Shown here in pieces: positions 31,846 through 40,171 of a DNA stretch of 64,000 nucleotides. Each line of letters starts with the position of its first letter. Position 1 is the stretch's first letter. The DNA comes from Cryobacterium glaciale (GTDB taxonomy: Bacteria > Actinomycetota > Actinomycetes > Actinomycetales > Microbacteriaceae): the NCBI RefSeq assembly GCF_004402535.1, contig NZ_SOEY01000028.1, positions 186,001-250,000 of the forward strand, read 5' to 3'. Position numbers and translations under genes: made by a program. A model generated the notes under the pieces. That model was given only the letters and a program-made list of their open reading frames with translations, had not been told where the DNA came from and ran no database searches.

Positions 31846-33129
31846 TTAGACGCCGAGCGGTTTGAAGTCGAGACCGGCGGCCGCCTCGGTGTCGGCCGTC
31901 ACGAACGCGAAGCGGCCATAGCCGGCCTCGCCGGCCCGGTCGAGCAGGGCCTTGAGGTTCTTGGTTCGGCGTTCCAGCCGCACCCGCAAACCCCCAGCGA
32001 CGAGGTCGCGCTTGAGGGCGACCAGGCGGGCCGGATCGGCGTCCTTCTCGTGTACCAGCACGACCGCGTTGAGAGCGGATGCGGCATCCGCTTGCAGCAG
32101 GTCGACGATGCGTTCAAAACCGATGGAGAATCCGCAGGCGGGCACGTCGGTGCCGAGGAACCGGCCGATCATGCCGTCGTACCGGCCGCCGCCGCCGAGG
32201 GAATAGGCAAGATCGGGGTGGGAGATTTCGAAGATCGTGCCGGTGTAATAGCCCATGCCACGCACCAGGGTGGGGTCGAACCTGAGGTCGACGCCGGGCA
32301 GGGCGGCGCGCAGGGCTTCGAGGTCGGCGAAGGCCGCCGGGTCGAGCCAGGCGGGCGCGCTGCCTTCGACAGTATCGTCGCCTAAAACACCGGCGCCGAG
32401 GGCCCAGCCGCCCGTGCCGAGCTCGGTGAGCAGCGTGGCCAGGTCGGGGGCGTCGATGCCGAGCGTGCCGAGCTCGGTCACGACGCCATCGACACCGATC
32501 TTGTCGAGCTTGTCGATCACGATGAGGGCCCGCTCGGTCAGCTCGGCGGCGACGTCCCAGTGGGTGAGCAGTGCCGAGAGGATGCGCCGGTCGTTGATGC
32601 GGATCGAGCAGCCGTCGAGGCCGAGGTTGTCGAGCGTCGCGGCCGTGGCGGTGATCAGCTCGATCTCGGCGAGCGGGCCGGCCTCGCCGATGATGTCGAT
32701 GTCGCACTGCATGAACTGGCGGTAGCGCCCCTTCTGCGGGCGTTCGGCCCGCCAGACCGGCGCGATCTGAATGGACCGGAACACGGTCGGCAGCGCGGCG
32801 CGGTGGGTGGCGTAGAACCGAGCGAGTGGGACTGTCAGGTCGAACCGCAGGCCGAGGTCGGCCAGGGACAACAGGTCATCCTGCTCGGCCGCCGCCGCGA
32901 CATCTGCTGCGCTGAGGCCGCGCTTGAGCACCGCGAAGGCGAGCTTCTCATTGTCGCCGCCGAGGCCGGAGTGCAGGCGGGCGGAATCTTCCATGACCGG
33001 GGTTTCGATCTCGTCGAAGCCGTGTGCCCGAAAACTCTCGCGGATGATGCCGAGGGAACTCTCGCGCACGGCCTTGTCGGCGGGGAGAAAATCGCGCATG
33101 CCGCGCGGCGGGGTCACTGCAATAGCCAT
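31846..33129 (-). CDS. hisS: histidyl-tRNA synthetase
   Basis: 427 residues. Class II synthetase motifs are present: motif 1 region GIIRESFRAHGFDEIETPVME, motif 2 FRSIQIAPVWRAERPQKGRYRQFMQCDIDIIG, histidine motif LVRGMGYYTGTIFEI, and motif 3 GFSIGFERIVDLL, followed by the anticodon-binding domain ending FKPLGV. It charges tRNA-His. The ferritin gene lies 44 bases upstream on the same strand. Confidence 0.97.
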   Translation of the reverse strand: MAIAVTPPRGMRDFLPADKAVRESSLGIIRESFRAHGFDEIETPVMEDSARLHSGLGGDNEKLAFAVLKRGLSAADVAAAAEQDDLLSLADLGLRFDLTVPLARFYATHRAALPTVFRSIQIAPVWRAERPQKGRYRQFMQCDIDIIGEAGPLAEIELITATAATLDNLGLDGCSIRINDRRILSALLTHWDVAAELTERALIVIDKLDKIGVDGVVTELGTLGIDAPDLATLLTELGTGGWALGAGVLGDDTVEGSAPAWLDPAAFADLEALRAALPGVDLRFDPTLVRGMGYYTGTIFEISHPDLAYSLGGGGRYDGMIGRFLGTDVPACGFSIGFERIVDLLQADAASALNAVVLVHEKDADPARLVALKRDLVAGGLRVRLERRTKNLKALLDRAGEAGYGRFAFVTADTEAAAGLDFKPLGV

Positions 33130-33173
33130 GGGGCCAGTCTCGCAGGTTCTGGCCGGTGACCGCCCCGGGTCGG

Positions 33174-33707
33174 TTAGAGCACTCCGCCGGCGGCGCTGGG
33201 AGCATCCGCTTCGACGCCTCCGTCGCCCACGTGCTCGCGGGCGATGAAATTCTCGATGTCGAACAGGTTGTCGCCGGCGCGTTCGGCGATGGTGAGCAGG
33301 GTCGACATCGAGGCGATCTCTTCGACCTGTTCCTTGAGGAACCAGAGCATGGCCTGTTCGCCGAGGGCATCGCCGTCGGCGCGGGCGGCCCGAAACAGTG
33401 CTTCGATCTGCGCCGTGACCTGGCGTTCCTGCGCGAGTGCGAGACTGATCGGTTCAACGGCGTTGACGAAATCGTTCTTGACGGCGGGGATGCCGGGAAT
33501 GACAACCTCCAGGTCCCGGTCGATGCGGTACTGCACGAGCATCATCGCGTGGTTGCGCTCCTCGATGGACTGGCGGTAGAAGTGCCCGGCGAGCTGCGGC
33601 AGGGACTGGGTGTCGAACCAGACGGCGATCGCGATGTACTGCTGTGATGCAGCGAATTCGTTGCCGATCTGGTCGGACAGGAGCGTATTGAAGGAGGTGG
33701 CGGTCAT
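33174..33707 (-). CDS. bacterial non-haem ferritin
   Basis: 177 residues with the four-helix ferritin bundle and diiron ligands in EFAASQQYIAIAVWFDTQ, EERNHAMMLVQYRIDRD and FLKEQVEEIASMSTLL. It oxidises and stores iron in a 24-subunit shell. The acidic C-terminal tail (EHVGDGGVEADAPSAAGGVL) is typical of actinobacterial BfrB-type ferritins. ATG at 33707. Confidence 0.92.
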   Translation of the reverse strand: MTATSFNTLLSDQIGNEFAASQQYIAIAVWFDTQSLPQLAGHFYRQSIEERNHAMMLVQYRIDRDLEVVIPGIPAVKNDFVNAVEPISLALAQERQVTAQIEALFRAARADGDALGEQAMLWFLKEQVEEIASMSTLLTIAERAGDNLFDIENFIAREHVGDGGVEADAPSAAGGVL

Positions 33708-33781
33708 GCCTTGACGTTACCCGGCCTGTTCGCGGTGTGCCAGCACGGGGTACCCCTAGACTCGGGGTCAAGGGGGTACGC

Positions 33782-34783
33782 ATGTCTGTCAGGCGAGTTT
33801 TCGAATCAGCGGCAGAATCAGGCGGGATCGTGTCGAGCGGGATCACGGTGACCGGGGTCAGCCGGTCGTTCGGCGCGGTCTCTGCGCTGCTGGACGCCAC
33901 GTTGACCGTTCCGGCCGGATCGGTCACGGCCCTGATCGGACCGAACGGCTCGGGCAAGACGACACTGCTCCTCATACTCGCCACGCTGCTCACCCCCGAC
34001 GCGGGCACCATTCGCATCAACGGTCACGACCCGGTCACCGAGCCGGAACGCGTGCGCGCCCTCCTGGGCTGGATGCCGGACACCCTCGGGTCCTGGCCAA
34101 GCCTGAGTGCCCGCGCGGCCCTGCAGACCACCGGGCGCATGTACCGTTTGACCCGCGAGCAGGCCGCCGTGCGCGCCGACGAATTGATCGCACTGACCGA
34201 CCTCGGAGACTTCGCCGATCGGCCGTCACGGGTGCTGTCGCGCGGCCAGAAACAACGCCTGAGCCTGGCGCGGGCGCTCGTGCACTCCCCCGGGGTACTG
34301 CTGCTCGACGAGCCGGCTTCCGGCCTCGACCCAGCCGCCCGCGCCGCGCTGCGCCACCTGCTGCGTCGTCTGGCCGGCGAGGGCACCGCCATCCTCGTGT
34401 CCAGTCACGTGCTCGCCGAGCTCGACGAGATGGCGGATGCCGCGGTGTACCTCGCGGACGGCCGCACCGCAAGCCCGGAGCAGGTAGCCGCGGCGGGCGC
34501 GAGCGCCCGGGCGTGGCGCATCCGCTCTCTTGATGAGGCGGCGCTGGAACGCGCCCTCGCCACTCCCGGAGTGGTCGGCGCGCTCGTGCAGGTGCGCGGC
34601 GTCGACCAACTCGGCACCCTGGTGCAGGTGGAGAACGAGGCCTCGGCCGCGGCCCTGCTGCACAATCTGGTGCTGAGCGGGGTTCCGGTCTGCGATTTCG
34701 GGCCGGCCGTCGGCAACCTCGAACACACCTTTCACGACCTCACCCGAGCTGCCCTGCCGACTGGATCGGAGGCGCGGGAATGA
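33782..34783 (+). CDS. ABC exporter ATPase
   Basis: 333 residues: Walker A GPNGSGKTT, Q-loop area GWMPDTLG, signature LSRGQKQR (an LSRGQ variant of LSGGQ), Walker B VLLLDEPASGLDP and switch His in SSHVLAELDEM. The C-terminal 100 residues form the accessory domain common in ABC-2 exporter ATPases. ATG at 33782 is used; a GTG at 33829 would remove a leader of weak similarity. The stop overlaps the permease start by ATGA. Confidence 0.88.
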   Translation: MSVRRVFESAAESGGIVSSGITVTGVSRSFGAVSALLDATLTVPAGSVTALIGPNGSGKTTLLLILATLLTPDAGTIRINGHDPVTEPERVRALLGWMPDTLGSWPSLSARAALQTTGRMYRLTREQAAVRADELIALTDLGDFADRPSRVLSRGQKQRLSLARALVHSPGVLLLDEPASGLDPAARAALRHLLRRLAGEGTAILVSSHVLAELDEMADAAVYLADGRTASPEQVAAAGASARAWRIRSLDEAALERALATPGVVGALVQVRGVDQLGTLVQVENEASAAALLHNLVLSGVPVCDFGPAVGNLEHTFHDLTRAALPTGSEARE

Positions 34784-35910
34784 CCGCTGCACGCAACCGC
34801 ATATTTCTCTCCGGGCTCTGGCTCATCGTCACCCTGGAGCTGCGCCAGCGCGTGCGCGGCGTCTCCTGGTACGTGTTGCTCGGCGTGTTCATGCTGCTCG
34901 TGGGCGTGGTCACGTTTCTGCTCTGGTTGGCGACGTCGGCCTGGCTGTCCGGCGGCGGTGGGGTGTTCTCGACCATCATCTTCTTCGTGCTTCTGCTCGG
35001 AACGCTGGTCTCACCGGCCCTGTCTGGCAACGCCGTCAACGGCGACCGGGATGCCGGCACCCTCGCCACGACGCAGGTCACGCTCATCTCCACCGGGCAG
35101 CTCGTGCTCGGCAAGTTTCTGGCCGCGTGGATCACCGCGCTCGCCTTTCTCGCGGCGGCCCTGCCGTTTCTCATCTTCGCCGTCGTTCTCGGCGAGGTCT
35201 CTCTGGCCACCATTGCCGTCTCGGTGCTCGTGCTCGCCGCCGAACTCGGCGTCATCGCGGCCGTCGGTGTTGGACTCTCCGGCATCCTGACCCGACCGCT
35301 GTTTTCAATCGTGCTGACCTACCTGGTCGTCGCGGCGCTGAGCCTCGGCACCCTCATCGCCTTCGCGCTGCTCGGCACCGCCACCCAGCAGCAGGCCACG
35401 AACGTGAACTACTACGTGGTGTCGTCGACCTTCGACGAGAAGACCGGGACGCAATCGGACATCGTCTGTTCGACGGCGCAGACCACGACGCGCAACGTAC
35501 CGCGCTTCGACTACTTCTGGTTCTTTCTCGCCGCGAACCCCTACGTGGTGGTCGCGGATGCCGCCCCCGGCAGCTTCAACGACGCCGGCTACCCGACCGA
35601 CCTGTTCGGGCAGATCGCCGTCGGCGTGCGCAGCGCGCAAGCGCCGCCGGAGCTGTTCACCGAATCCAACGGCTGCGAGCGGGCCGCACAGGGCAGCTAC
35701 CGTGATACCACTTTCAGTGACAGCGAAGCCTATTCCGGCCAGGCCTACGACCCAGGACCGACGGCGCAGGAGATCTACGACGGTGCGGTGCCGAGCTGGT
35801 TCATCGGCCTCACGATGCACCTGCTGCTCGCCGCGGGCGCCCTGGTCTGGGCGTGGCGTCGCACCCGCACCCCCGCGACCCACCTCCCCACCGGAAGCCG
35901 CATCGCCTAG
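34780..35910 (+). CDS. ABC exporter membrane subunit
   Basis: 376 residues. Helices at about 10-50, 60-80, 115-150, 155-175 and 185-215 precede a large extracytoplasmic loop (about 220-340, with paired cysteines in DIVCSTAQ and SNGCERAAQ), then a final helix (FIGLTMHLLLAAGALVWAW). The segment NGDRDAGTLATTQVTLISTGQLVLGK is typical of ABC-2 subunits. It forms the channel with the preceding ATPase. The long outer loop is the distinctive part. Cargo unknown. Confidence 0.82.
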   Translation: MTAARNRIFLSGLWLIVTLELRQRVRGVSWYVLLGVFMLLVGVVTFLLWLATSAWLSGGGGVFSTIIFFVLLLGTLVSPALSGNAVNGDRDAGTLATTQVTLISTGQLVLGKFLAAWITALAFLAAALPFLIFAVVLGEVSLATIAVSVLVLAAELGVIAAVGVGLSGILTRPLFSIVLTYLVVAALSLGTLIAFALLGTATQQQATNVNYYVVSSTFDEKTGTQSDIVCSTAQTTTRNVPRFDYFWFFLAANPYVVVADAAPGSFNDAGYPTDLFGQIAVGVRSAQAPPELFTESNGCERAAQGSYRDTTFSDSEAYSGQAYDPGPTAQEIYDGAVPSWFIGLTMHLLLAAGALVWAWRRTRTPATHLPTGSRIA

Positions 35911-35923
35911 ACGCAGCATGATG

Positions 35924-36670
35924 TCAGGAGGGAAGGGCGATCACTCCGGCGTCGAAGGCATCGTCATCGGGGGCTTCCGCTGCGCGAATCTCGGACTGCA
36001 GGTCGCGCACGGCGGCGCGCAGCGCCCGCTCGGCGTCGAGCCCCTGGGCCCTGGCCGAGGCCACGATGGCCAACAGCAGGGGGCCGAGATCGGCTTCGGA
36101 TTCGATCGGAAGGGGGAAGCCGGCATCCGCTTCGATCAGGCCGAGCTTTTCGGCGCGGCCGAGCACCTTGTCGGCGAGGGCGAGCGCCGGCATGCCGGCC
36201 GGAATACCGTCGAGAACACTCGTACGGCCCGGCTTCTCCTCGGCTTTGAAGCCGTCCCAGGCGGCCGAGACCTCGGCCGCGGTGTCGAGGGTGACATCGC
36301 CAAACACGTGCGGGTGCCGGCCGACCATTTTCTCGGTCAGGCGAGCGGCGACATCCTGGATATCGAAGTTCTCCGCTGGCGTGTGCGCGGCCAGATCCGC
36401 GTGGAACAGCACCTGGTAGAGCACGTCGCCGAGCTCTTCAAGCAGATCGTCGCGGCTGCCTTCTTCGATCGCCTCGATCAGTTCGTGAGTCTCCTCCACC
36501 AGGTGGCGTACGAGCGAGGCGTGGGTCTGGTCGGCGTCCCACGGGCATCCGCCCGGCGCGCGCAGTTGCGCGACCGTGGCGATGAGGGTGTCGAGCGAGG
36601 TCTGCGGTGCTCCTGCCGGGCTCAGGTCAGAATCTGGCGCAGGAGCGGAGGAAAACAGCGGGTTCATCAT
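35924..36670 (-). CDS. mazG: MazG nucleoside triphosphate pyrophosphohydrolase
   Basis: 248 residues. MazG domain with [31 protein letters not shown] and [16 protein letters not shown], holding the EExxE...EEL.D metal-binding pattern. It hydrolyses NTPs, including damaged or non-canonical ones. The C-terminal part is short, as in actinobacterial forms. It lies between nhaA and the ABC pair, in the expected mfd-mazG-eno order. Two adjacent ATG codons at 36670 and 36667 may serve; an upstream ATG at 36718 is less likely. Confidence 0.9.
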   Translation of the reverse strand: MMNPLFSSAPAPDSDLSPAGAPQTSLDTLIATVAQLRAPGGCPWDADQTHASLVRHLVEETHELIEAIEEGSRDDLLEELGDVLYQVLFHADLAAHTPAENFDIQDVAARLTEKMVGRHPHVFGDVTLDTAAEVSAAWDGFKAEEKPGRTSVLDGIPAGMPALALADKVLGRAEKLGLIEADAGFPLPIESEADLGPLLLAIVASARAQGLDAERALRAAVRDLQSEIRAAEAPDDDAFDAGVIALPS

Positions 36671-36830
36671 GGTCGGCACTCCTGGATCGGTTCCATCTTT
36701 CGTCCATCGTCGCATCAATCACACGGGGCCGCCCGGATGCGCTCAGGTACGTCGTGTATTCTGGTCCACGGTGAGCCGGGAAGTCTGGTCGGCATATGTT
36801 TGTGCGCGCCCGAAAGACCAGAGGATACTG

Positions 36831-38219
36831 ATGACCGAACCATCCAACCTGCCCACCGTCCGTGCGGTTCCCCCCGCACCCTCGACCGCGACCGTGCTGC
36901 GCCGCGGCAGCCACCGTGAGTTCGTGCGCATCTCCGCCATCCTGCGTAAGGAAACCGTCGGCGGCGCCATTCTGCTCGCCGCGACCGTAGCCGCGCTCAT
37001 CATGGCCAACTCCGGATTCTCCGACGCCTACTACGCCTTTCGCGACTACAAGATCGGCTACGCACCCTGGCACCTCGAGCTGAGCCTCGGCGCCTGGGCG
37101 GCCGACGGCTTTCTCGCGATTTTCTTCTTCCTGGCCGGACTCGAACTGAAGCGCGAGTTCGTCGCCGGTGACCTTCGCAGCGTCAGCCGGGCCATCGTGC
37201 CGGTGGCCGCCGCTGTCGGCGGCGTGATCATTCCCGCGCTCATCTATGTTCTGATCAACACGGTACTCACCCGTACCGAAACCGGCGCCGAGACGCTGCA
37301 CGGCTGGGCTATTCCGACGGCGACCGACATCGCGTTCGCCCTGGCCGTGCTCGCCGTGATCGGTTCGAAGCTGCCGCCCGCGCTGCGCATCTTTCTGCTG
37401 ACCCTCGCCGTGGTCGACGACCTGCTCGCCATCGCGATCATCGCCTTCTTCTACACCACCGACATGAACGTGCCACTGCTGCTGCTCGCGATCGTGCCAC
37501 TCGTGTTGTTCTGGATCGTCACCCACCGCTTCTCGCACTTCTTCAAGAGCCAGGCCTGGGCCGCCTGGGTTCTGCTGCTCCCGCTCGGCTTCATCGCCTG
37601 GGCGCTCGTGCACGGCTCCGGTGTGCACGCGACCGTCGCCGGCGTTCTGCTCGGCTTCGCCGTGCCGGTGTTGCGCAGCAAGCGCAGCGGCGGCCCCGAC
37701 GCCGGGCCAGGGCTGGCCGAGGTGCTCGAGCACCGCATCCGCCCGCTGTCCAGCGGGTTCGCCATTCCGGTGTTCGCGTTCTTCTCCGCCGGCGTCACCC
37801 TCGGCGGGGCCGACGGCCTGTACCAGGCCATCACCGACCCGGTAGCGATCGGCATCGTCGTCGCTCTCGTCGTCGGCAAGCCGATCGGCGTGCTGCTCGC
37901 AACCTTCATAGTGACGAAGACCACCAAGGCCACCCTCGACCCCGATCTGGCCTGGATAGACGTGATCGGTGTCTCGTTGCTGGCCGGCGTCGGTTTCACG
38001 GTCTCGCTGCTCATCAGCGAGCTCGCCTTCGGCCAGGGCAGCCCGCACGACGACCACGCCAAGGTCGCCATCCTGTTCGGCTCGCTTCTGGCCGCCCTCC
38101 TGGCCACGGCAATCCTGCGGTCGCGCAACCGTCACTACGGCCGCATCGCCGAGAAGGAAGCCATCGACAGCGACAACGATGGCATTCCGGATGTCTACCA
38201 GGCCGAGCAGGCGCGCTAA
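36831..38219 (+). CDS. nhaA: Na+/H+ antiporter NhaA
   Basis: 462 residues with about twelve membrane helices. NhaA landmarks: [18 protein letters not shown], the unwound-helix segment [18 protein letters not shown], the ion-binding Asp pair [18 protein letters not shown], and [11 protein letters not shown]. It exchanges sodium for protons to maintain pH and salt balance. The C-terminal tail carries a DxDxDG-type motif ([12 protein letters not shown]) like calcium-binding thrombospondin-3 repeats. ATG at 36831 follows AGAGGA; the longer upstream frame is antisense to mazG. Confidence 0.93.
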   Translation: MTEPSNLPTVRAVPPAPSTATVLRRGSHREFVRISAILRKETVGGAILLAATVAALIMANSGFSDAYYAFRDYKIGYAPWHLELSLGAWAADGFLAIFFFLAGLELKREFVAGDLRSVSRAIVPVAAAVGGVIIPALIYVLINTVLTRTETGAETLHGWAIPTATDIAFALAVLAVIGSKLPPALRIFLLTLAVVDDLLAIAIIAFFYTTDMNVPLLLLAIVPLVLFWIVTHRFSHFFKSQAWAAWVLLLPLGFIAWALVHGSGVHATVAGVLLGFAVPVLRSKRSGGPDAGPGLAEVLEHRIRPLSSGFAIPVFAFFSAGVTLGGADGLYQAITDPVAIGIVVALVVGKPIGVLLATFIVTKTTKATLDPDLAWIDVIGVSLLAGVGFTVSLLISELAFGQGSPHDDHAKVAILFGSLLAALLATAILRSRNRHYGRIAEKEAIDSDNDGIPDVYQAEQAR

Positions 38220-38266
38220 CAGCCGACACCGGGCCGGCTCCGAGCACCACTTGGGTTGGACGCGCA

Positions 38267-38443
38267 GGACCTGCGCCAGTGCGCGGGAGTTCCGGCAGCG
38301 GGCATCCGTTCGGCCGCATCGCCTGGCGCGGGAGTTGACGCAGAGGGTGCGCGCGAGTTCCGGCACCGATGGGGTCCGACCGAGCACGCTGCGCGGGACC
38401 TGCGCCAGTGCGCGGGAGTTCCAGTCTGGCCAGAACTCCCGCG
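38267..38443. repeat. cluster of short repeats and a hairpin after nhaA
   Basis: Two identical 27-base units (38267-38293 and 38396-38422) contain GCGCCAGTGCGCGGGAGTTC; two degenerate partial copies (CGCGGGAGTTG, GCGCGAGTTCCGGCA) lie between. At the right end CGCGGGAGTTC (38411) pairs with GAACTCCCGCG (ending 38443), a possible nhaA terminator. No gene is seen between the nhaA stop and the mfd fragment. Confidence 0.7.
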
Positions 38444-38444
38444 A

Positions 38445-38690
38445 CGCTACGCCTTCGCGGCGACGCTCGGCACGGTGGGCGGGAAGATCGCCGTGAGCAG
38501 CGCCTTGGTCCCCTCGATCAGGGCGTTGTCGCCGAGTGGTTCGCCGTTTGGCCGCGGCATCGGCACGCTGAGCGCCCTGGTGGACGACACGTAACGCGAG
38601 CCGGGGTACATCCGCTGCAGGCGCACCTGGATCGAGTCGGCCAGCTCGGCCGGCGCCACGCGCAGGCTCGACCCCATGGCGACGACCTCG
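38445..38690 (-). pseudogene. duplicated 3' end of mfd
   Basis: These 246 bases match the end of the intact mfd gene (39926-40171) without gaps and with seven mismatches that I count. The frame still reads SIQVRLQRMYPGSRYVSS and NGEPLGDNALIE and ends at the same stop (TAG at 38447-38449). Only about 80 codons of the 1209-residue protein are present and there is no start signal, so it is a non-functional fragment. With the full gene it flanks the DUF4352-like gene as direct repeats. Confidence 0.9.
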
Positions 38691-38853
38691 AGGTCGCTGG
38701 GGCTCGTCTTTCCTACTGGGGGGATTCACTCCCTTCCCTGAAGCAAGCCGCGCCAATACGGCCCGGTGCCATGCGATTCGGCCCGCAACCGATGAAGCAC
38801 CGGGGCTTCGCCTCGCTGCTGTTCAATTTCGTGCAGCGCTGTTCAATAGCTGA

Positions 38854-38878
38854 AGCCCCCGGCGACGTGCCGGGGGCT
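38854..38878 (-). terminator. rho-independent-type hairpin
   Basis: AGCCCCCGGC and GCCGGGGGCT form a perfect ten-base stem around GACGT, starting 24 bases after the stop of the leftward DUF4352-like gene. Downstream bases on that strand (TCAGCTATTG) are moderately U-containing. Confidence 0.75.
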
Positions 38879-38901
38879 GTGCTGCTTCCTATCAATCAGT
38901 G

Positions 38902-39804
38902 TTACTGAACGGCGACAAACACCTTGTCGTCGAACAGGTCCAGTGTTACCGCGAGGACGCCTTGGCCGGCGGTGGCGGACGGCACTTCGAAGGCCGTGTT
39001 GCCGGTTGCGATGCCGTCTGTGTAGAGAGTACTCGTTGTGTCGATGGGCTCCGGTGCGAAGATCATCTTGTCGAACGCGTTAACGGTCGTTCCGTCGACC
39101 GTCACGTATCCGATCGTCACGAAGGCGGGCATTTGGCCGTTAGGATCGACGCCGAGGTAGGTAGCGGAGTAGTTCACCAGGATGTACTCCGACCCCTCAG
39201 TCGGTGGCTCGTTATACGATTCCGCCGCGAGAATGGTGTCCGTAGCGCCGAGGCTGACCGAGTTGATCACGACGCGCCAGTCGTCAGACTCCATAACGGA
39301 GCCGATCGGGTATGGGTTCTCGCGGGTTCCGGCTTCGACGGTCGGCTCTTCCGCTGCTGCTCCGTCATCGGCCGCTGTATCGTTCGACGGTTCGACGACG
39401 GTGACGTCGCCGCTGTTGAATGCGTCATCGACCGACGTCACGAGGACGGCAAAGAATACGATAACCCCTACGATCGTTCCCACGATTGAGACGATCAGGG
39501 CGGTGATGCCCATCCACTTAGCCCTGCCCTTGAGGAACAGAGAAACAATAGCCAAAACGAATGCGATCGGCAGGAGTATCCAGCCGACAATGAGGGCACC
39601 AGGGATGCACGCGAAGATGAACCCGAGCACCGCCGCGATGAGCGCGATGAGTCCAATTTTGTTCAACTGCTGCTGTGCCTTCGCCGGCTCGGCCGGGAGC
39701 GTCTGAGTTGGCGCCGAGTAAGCCGGCTGCCCGAGCGGTGGTTCTTGTGGCTGGAGGGGCGCAGGCTGCTGTGAGTCCGCCCCAGGGATCTCTGGTGTAG
39801 TCAT
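38902..39804 (-). CDS. DUF4352-like membrane-anchored protein
   Basis: 300 residues. A Pro/Gln-rich cytoplasmic N-terminus (about 1-55) leads into three to four hydrophobic segments (IGLIALIAAVLGFIFACIP, ALIVGWILLPIAFVLAIVSL, MGITALIVSIVGTIVGVIVF) as in DUF4190-type proteins, followed by an acidic linker and an exported domain (RENPYPIGSVMESDDWRVVI, SEYILVNYSATYLG) resembling DUF4352, an Ig-like fold often found on surface lipoproteins. Function unknown. ATG at 39804 has no clear ribosome site; CATAAT just upstream could give a leaderless transcript. Flanked by the mfd direct repeats, so likely a late insertion. Confidence 0.7.
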   Translation of the reverse strand: MTTPEIPGADSQQPAPLQPQEPPLGQPAYSAPTQTLPAEPAKAQQQLNKIGLIALIAAVLGFIFACIPGALIVGWILLPIAFVLAIVSLFLKGRAKWMGITALIVSIVGTIVGVIVFFAVLVTSVDDAFNSGDVTVVEPSNDTAADDGAAAEEPTVEAGTRENPYPIGSVMESDDWRVVINSVSLGATDTILAAESYNEPPTEGSEYILVNYSATYLGVDPNGQMPAFVTIGYVTVDGTTVNAFDKMIFAPEPIDTTSTLYTDGIATGNTAFEVPSATAGQGVLAVTLDLFDDKVFVAVQ

Positions 39805-39925
39805 GTCTGGATTATGGCAGAAATCAAGGCCTTGAAATTTCGCCACGAGTTGGCTATGAATGGGCAGCCGAAAAGGATCGCGCTCCGGAATCGTCCCAGG
39901 GCCATGCTCGCTCCGCGACTAGACC

Positions 39926-40171
39926 CGCTACGCCTTCGCGGCGACGCTCGGCACGGCCGGCGGGAAGATCGCCGTGAGCAGCGCCTTGGTCCACTCGATC
40001 AGGGCGTTATCGCCGAGTGGTTCGCCGTTCGGCCGCGGCATCGGCACGCTGAGCGCCCCGGTGGACGACACGTAACGCGAGCCGGGGTACATCCGCTGCA
40101 GGCGCACCTGGATCGAGTCGGCCAGCTCGGCCGGCGCCACGCGCAGGTTCGACCCCATGGCGACGACCTCG
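39926..40171. repeat. direct repeat partner inside mfd
   Basis: This is the intact-gene copy of the 246-base repeat at 38445-38690. The two copies are in the same orientation with starts 1481 bases apart. Confidence 0.9.

Noticed and set aside
31846-33129. hisS acquired with the ferritin as a foreign insert in the mazG-eno string
   Set aside because: The genes are complete with ordinary composition, and interruptions of this string are common; nothing in the sequence marks transfer.
36627-38756. Long open frame of about 700 codons on the minus strand opposite nhaA
   Set aside because: It is the antisense shadow of a high-GC membrane-protein gene: low-complexity Gly/Glu/Asp/Arg sequence without domains, while the sense strand encodes a complete NhaA.
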